Below are positions 60,235 to 64,000 of a stretch of 64,000 nucleotides of DNA, piece by piece. Origin of the DNA: Eukaryota sp. TZLM1-RC (Eukaryota; Metamonada: BaSk clade); the NCBI GenBank assembly GCA_040285825.1, contig JAUPSS010000002.1, positions 992,001 to 1,056,000 of the forward strand, given 5' to 3'. The notes under the pieces are model-generated. The model had not been told where the DNA came from and did no database searches. It was given only the letters and a program-made list of their open reading frames with translations. Both the position numbers and the translations under genes were made by a program. Position 1 is the first letter of the stretch. Every line of letters starts with the position of its first letter.

Positions 60235-61308
60235 ATGGAGCTCTTATCACTTCCAGGTCTGGCTTTTGTTATGCTCTCTATGTTTTGGGGACTGGCTTTT
60301 CTTGCGATCAGAGTATGCATAACTTATGAAGTTAACAACAGATTGCTGTTACTGAGGGTTTTTTACCAATTGCTTTTGTCAGTTTAAGACTTGCAATTGC
60401 TGGAGGTATCATGCTTCTTGTTTTTGGTGTATTAGTTTTGTCCAAGACTTTTAGGTTCAAAACTACACTTCCTAAATACTTCAAGCTGAAGATGTGCCTC
60501 ATGGCATTTTTCAACAACACAATTCCATTTGTCTCTGTGGCTGTGGCCAGCACCAAGGTCGACAGTGGTGTTACATCCATCCTGGATTCCGGAATTCCTA
60601 TTTTTGCCTCCTTGTTTGCCCCTCTTTTGCTTCAAAATGAGAGAATCACTAAAGCCAGGGTGTTTGGGATTACAACTGGATTTCTTGGAGTGATCTCTGT
60701 CTGTCTACATAAAGTCGTAGCAGACCACGTGGAAACTGTTTATATACCTGGATATTTACTTGTAACTTTGGCATGTGCGTCCTATGGGTTTGCCAGTGTT
60801 TTTGGAGTTAGATTCTTGAAAGGTGTACCTGGTCTTGTGGCAGTAACCACTCAATTATGTTTCTCCGCTGTGCAGTGTTTGTTAATTACTGGTTTATTTG
60901 AGCTTAAACTAAGTCCAATTGAATTGTACAAACTTCCTATAGAATTGTTGCAAATGATACAAAACTCCTCCACTAGTGCATTTTTCTCATTAATCTATGT
61001 GGCTGTTTTTGCTTCATGTTTTGCATATGGTTGTTATTTCTATCTCCTTGAAACTATTGGTGCAGTGAAACAATCTCTTGTCGGTTATTTGCTTCCTTTC
61101 TGTTTGTTATTCATGCTTTTAACTCATCCTAGGGGGTTTAACTGCTGGTATTATTGTGCAACATGAATGGGAGGATAAGCCTTTAGCATATAAGTTACTG
61201 GAAATTGTAGGTACTGTCTTGATTATTGGAGGGATTTTGATTGTGAACTCTGATAAAAAGAACAAGGGAAAACTAGTTGATGAACCATTACTTATCAATG
61301 AAGTTTAG
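60235..61308 (+). CDS. EamA/DMT-superfamily membrane transporter with two tiny introns
   Basis: Two introns restore a 337-residue protein: 60313-60341 (29 bp, GTATGC...TTAACAACAG) and 61102-61132 (31 bp, GTTTGT...TTTTAACTCATCCTAG). Exon 1 gives MLSMFWGLAFLAIR, exon 2 starts IAVTEGFLPIAFVSLRLAIA, and exon 3 starts WGLTAGIIVQHEWEDKPLAY. These are the classic EamA features: an N-terminal WG helix, TE-x-x-P-x-x-FV-x-LR, two repeats of five helices, and E in the last loop before LEIVGTVLIIGGILIVN. It is predicted to have ten membrane helices. The substrate is unknown; relatives move metabolites or nucleotide sugars. Unspliced, the frame has an early stop. Confidence 0.85.
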
Positions 61309-61504
61309 TTTTAAATTATTAGTTTTCAATTACTTTAATTGAATAACTCGATTAGTAAAATCATTTCTCAGAAAGGACCTGATGGCAAAAGTAATCAAAT
61401 ATTGTTTATTGTAAGAGCGGCGTTTGACATAGTAGTTACAACGGTAACAAAAATTAGTACTACTATTATTATTTGTCATCTAGAAGTCAGTGGTTCAAGA
61501 AAAA

Positions 61505-61715
61505 TCAATGAACAAATTTGATATATTTTTCATGGCGCTCTCGAATTCAATTTGCCATTCTTGATAGATTGCCCAGGTTTTTCAATCGAATTAGAGAAGC
61601 TTTAGCTAGACAGCAAGCAGATCAAGATTTTGTAGAGGAAATCTTGGTTCAATAAATTTCGTCCCATTAGTTATGATTTTATTCTGTCAAGTGTGTAAGT
61701 TTAATAAAAGTCAAT
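61505..61715 (+). mobile_element. Non-LTR retrotransposon family A, copy 6 (3' end only)
   Basis: Matches the final 60 codons (FDIFFMALSNSICHS with a frame slip, then RIREALARQQADQDFVEEIL) and the shared tail CGTCCCATTAGTTATGA. About 200 bp long, the shortest family A copy here. Confidence 0.85.
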
Positions 61716-61743
61716 TTATATTTGCTATAAAAAATTAATATCC

Positions 61744-62058
61744 ATGAAGCTGTCAATCCGAACAAAAACCCACCAACGGCCACAAAGACAATTTAAAAAT
61801 TTTTATTTGGATCGCGTTGGTTCATACAAGAATGCCATTTGGTCAACCTTCTTAAATTTTGACGCGACATGTTTCAACCAACCAGAACCAATTATGAATT
61901 TTATGGAATTGTACAAACAGGTGGTTATTCTATTTCATTGTTGTTCCAAAGAAAAGGTTACTGTGGGTAATACTTTTGGTTCCATTATTGACTTAAGTTA
62001 TTTTAAAACCAATATCTGTCAGTTTTATCTTGTGTTGAAACTGTCGTCAGCACAATAG
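61744..62058 (+). CDS. Short open frame of unknown nature
   Basis: 104 codons starting MKLSIRTKTHQRPQRQFKNF, with a central DATCFNQPEPIMNFMELYKQ. It is compositionally protein-like, but I recognise no family and there is no second copy to support it. It could be chance. 62059-62379 shows no gene. Confidence 0.2.
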   Translation: MKLSIRTKTHQRPQRQFKNFYLDRVGSYKNAIWSTFLNFDATCFNQPEPIMNFMELYKQVVILFHCCSKEKVTVGNTFGSIIDLSYFKTNICQFYLVLKLSSAQ

Positions 62059-62379
62059 TGTGCTGTGTAATAAAAATACAGTTTACAAAAAACAATAGTG
62101 TGTGGGTTAGAAACGATTCAAATAAATAAACACTGTGAATATCAACTGAGAACACTAATGTAAAATAAAGGAAAGTTTTTGACTAATTCGTCACAATTAC
62201 AATAATTATTTAATAATTATTTAATAATTTAAATTGATTTCCGGATTCATTTGAAATATAATTAATTCATTTAAATTCTCTAAATTATTGCATTCTGGCA
62301 ACACCACCAAATTCATCAAATGCCTGCATGAAACAATACTAACTTTACTAAAGAAGCATCTCATGTCGGGAGATGGTTG

Positions 62380-62880
62380 GACCTTTTCTTCCCAGCAAAA
62401 ATGGAAGGAATGGATTCCACTTTGCCAAATCTAACTCCATGATGCTAAGTTCGATTGTCCTCGATGTCAGACCAACTGGTTGTGAAATTCTCAAGTTTTG
62501 AAAACACCACATTTCTACTTCCACCAGGACAGGAGAAGAGGTGAGGGTGGAGTTGAACTCATGAAGAAGACTGTATTGAGTGGGAATTGTGGACAGAGTA
62601 GAAAGTAGGGAAGCAAGCATTTGTTTAGGTCTCATCGAAACAGAGAGGGAGAGAAGGGAGAATTGTTGAGATAGCTGAATGGGAAGAGGACAAGAGGTAA
62701 AGGAAGGAGAAGGAAACTGGAAAAAAATGGAGTTTAGACGGAGTAACAACGACCAGAACAGCTAGAGGGTAAATCGATCTGATGTTGATGACCACTAATA
62801 GCGATTCAGTGGATAGGCATTTGATACCACTATGGAAATATGCAATGAATTTGAAAAAAATTTGAAATTGCACTTAAACA
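62380..62880 (-). repeat. Dispersed repeat, partner of 20640-21110 (inverted)
   Basis: The complement of 62640-62875 matches 20700-20930 closely. On the minus strand a frame of 133 codons (62749-62348) stays open through the copy and beyond, ending LLGRKGPTISRHEMLL. A 33-base piece on the plus strand (about 62448-62480, encoding KFDCPRCQTNW) resembles the zinc-finger end of Fanzor remnant 4. The right end lies 80 bp before the TALE gene. Confidence 0.7.
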
Positions 62881-62955
62881 ACAAAAATTGATCGTGTATT
62901 TATGGGAATTTCCCATGAATAGTCCAGCAAATAATTTTTCTACATTTTTGGTTCA

Positions 62956-63879
62956 ATGCAACCAACCAGGGGATCTGCCTTTTCTAAATGGACTCCACCA
63001 TCAAAGCAAAACCGTCCTGAATCCTTTACACAGTCGCAAGAAGATGCGTCACTTGAAACTGGACCACTGTTTTCCAGTGAAGAAATGAGTCAGAGTCAGC
63101 TCTCCCCAGATGCTGTACCACCAATTTCCATATCACATCATGCTCAACCTCTTTTCAGTAGCAATGAAATGACACCTTCCTCTCTTCCACTGCACCACCC
63201 TCCACATCTACCACCACCCGGAATACACACAGCCCAAACAGTGCCTGTCAGCACAGTAGCTCCTATTCCTCCTCCACCTCAACCACCGGCAATGTCTCCA
63301 CCCCAACCACCTTCAATGCAGCCTTCCTCCAACAATGGTAACTTTCCCTCTTCGCTCATGCAACTTCACCAACAAATACCAAACTTGACCCATGTCAAGA
63401 TTACCACCCACCATGGTGCTGTAAACTATTACATGGACAAGTCCCTCACACTGGATGCCAATGTGGCAACTCTTGTGCGTCAACAAAACATCAAATGGAC
63501 AGATATTACTGAGATTCATTTCTATCACTACTCCACTGACAATCGTCCTTCTCAATACCAACCTCCAAAAAGCGATTCACTATCAACAAAACGTTCTCTA
63601 CCAGCAGCTGCTGTGGATGAGATGACCCGCTGGTACAATGAGCACATATCTTACCCTTACCCCACCGAACCACAAAAGAAAAGCTTTTGCAGACATGGCA
63701 TTACACTACAGCAAGTCAATTATTGGTTTTCTAACAGAAGGAGGCGTAGTGGAAGAGGCCAAGGTCATCAAGTGCATGAGGTAAGGGGTACAATACCACA
63801 GCAACCATTGAGTGGCATGGAAGAGGCTCATCCTTACCCTAATAGTAATAATAGTGAGGTTATTGATATGAATAGTTAA
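62956..63879 (+). CDS. TALE-class homeodomain transcription factor
   Basis: 307 residues. The first 130 are proline-, serine- and glutamine-rich (PPPPPQPPAMSPPQPPS), typical of an activation region. A folded-looking segment with VKITTHHGAVNYYMDKSLTL follows. Residues about 212-270 form a homeodomain: KRSLPAAAVDEMTRWYNEHI, then SYPYPTEPQKKSFCRHGITL and QVNYWFSNRRRRSG. The PYP in the loop between helices 1 and 2 is the three-residue TALE insertion, and WFSNRR is helix 3. Position 50 of the homeodomain is serine or a neighbouring small residue rather than the usual TALE isoleucine, pending alignment. No KNOX, BEL or MEIS domain is visible. The ATG at 62956 follows an AT-rich leader. Confidence 0.85.
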   Translation: MQPTRGSAFSKWTPPSKQNRPESFTQSQEDASLETGPLFSSEEMSQSQLSPDAVPPISISHHAQPLFSSNEMTPSSLPLHHPPHLPPPGIHTAQTVPVSTVAPIPPPPQPPAMSPPQPPSMQPSSNNGNFPSSLMQLHQQIPNLTHVKITTHHGAVNYYMDKSLTLDANVATLVRQQNIKWTDITEIHFYHYSTDNRPSQYQPPKSDSLSTKRSLPAAAVDEMTRWYNEHISYPYPTEPQKKSFCRHGITLQQVNYWFSNRRRRSGRGQGHQVHEVRGTIPQQPLSGMEEAHPYPNSNNSEVIDMNS

Positions 63880-64000
63880 TATTTGCTGTAAGAAAAAAAT
63901 CTCACAGGTTTTAACAAAAAGAGATGGAATTATTTTATTTGATTGTACTATTAGATTTTAAAAATAAATCACTGTTGCATTTCCTCTTCTTCTGTTTCTT

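Noticed and set aside
62448-62486. Eighth Fanzor remnant (KFDCPRCQTNW)
   Set aside because: Only about 33 matching bases and no further Fanzor sequence; mentioned within the repeat instead.
1-64000. tRNA or rRNA genes and CRISPR arrays
   Set aside because: I saw no cloverleaf-like segment with a TTCRANY box in the right setting, no rRNA core sequence and no regularly spaced repeats; a tRNAscan or Infernal run would be needed to exclude tRNAs.

Overview
The window looks like a piece of nuclear genome from a compact, AT-rich unicellular eukaryote. Evidence: coatomer alpha, NDC80, ARF, DYRK, ING/PHD, TALE homeobox, a RAB3GAP1-like protein and a DMT transporter, mostly as uninterrupted reading frames packed tens to hundreds of bases apart. 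There are no bacterial operons. Where introns can be inferred by restoring conserved protein sequence they are tiny: 29 bp (49180-49208), 31 bp (50208-50238), 29 and 31 bp (60313-60341, 61102-61132) and probably 30 bp (59856-59885). I cannot name the lineage.

Host genes, left to right: ULK4-like pseudokinase (3924-7274, +); unknown protein (7293-8648, -); NDC80 (13400-15124, +); proline-rich WH2 protein (17725-18624, +); small basic unknown protein (19467-19934, -); ING-like PHD protein (21820-22362, +); coatomer alpha (25687-29406, +) convergent with an AAMP-like WD40 protein (29501-30700, -); ARF GTPase (33288-33851, +); APRT-like phosphoribosyltransferase (34383-34865, +); DUF789 protein (39755-40804, +); SBP2-like L7Ae protein (41348-42487, +), 35 bp upstream of an OB-fold RPA/RADX-like protein (42523-44334, +); DYRK1-type kinase (44487-45737, -); triple zinc-ribbon coiled-coil protein (48777-49408, -); deoxyribose-phosphate aldolase (49463-50285, +); RAB3GAP1-like protein (51366-53396, -); possible small spliced gene (59685-59997, +); EamA/DMT transporter (60235-61308, +); TALE homeobox gene (62956-63879, +).

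The gaps are a graveyard of mobile DNA. (i) Seven Fanzor (eukaryotic TnpB-like, RuvC/zinc-finger) remnants of at least three subfamilies lie at about 479-2680, 15354-15850, 30745-31900, 32570-33150, 38849-39680, 46640-47140 and 53662-55573. The last is almost full length, broken only by three frame changes. (ii) A non-LTR retrotransposon group encodes an RT plus a restriction-like endonuclease (C-x-C...H-x3-C finger, then RGD-x13-D). Family C has a nearly intact copy (about 55900-59560); families A and B are 5'-truncated copies, and the A copies share one 3' end. (iii) A deleted MULE with TIRs sits inside an A copy (10377-11378). (iv) There is a decayed hAT transposase (about 8900-9856) and a hAT-like MITE (45762-46316). 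(v) Two 2A-like motifs ending NPGP occur at 20090-20119 (-) and 41204-41230 (+).

The most unusual themes are the density and recurrent LINE adjacency of the Fanzor remnants, the near-complete Fanzor and LINE whose breaks lie partly in homopolymers, the two 2A-like motifs, and the approximately 30 bp introns. All family assignments are by eye from motifs; no search was run.
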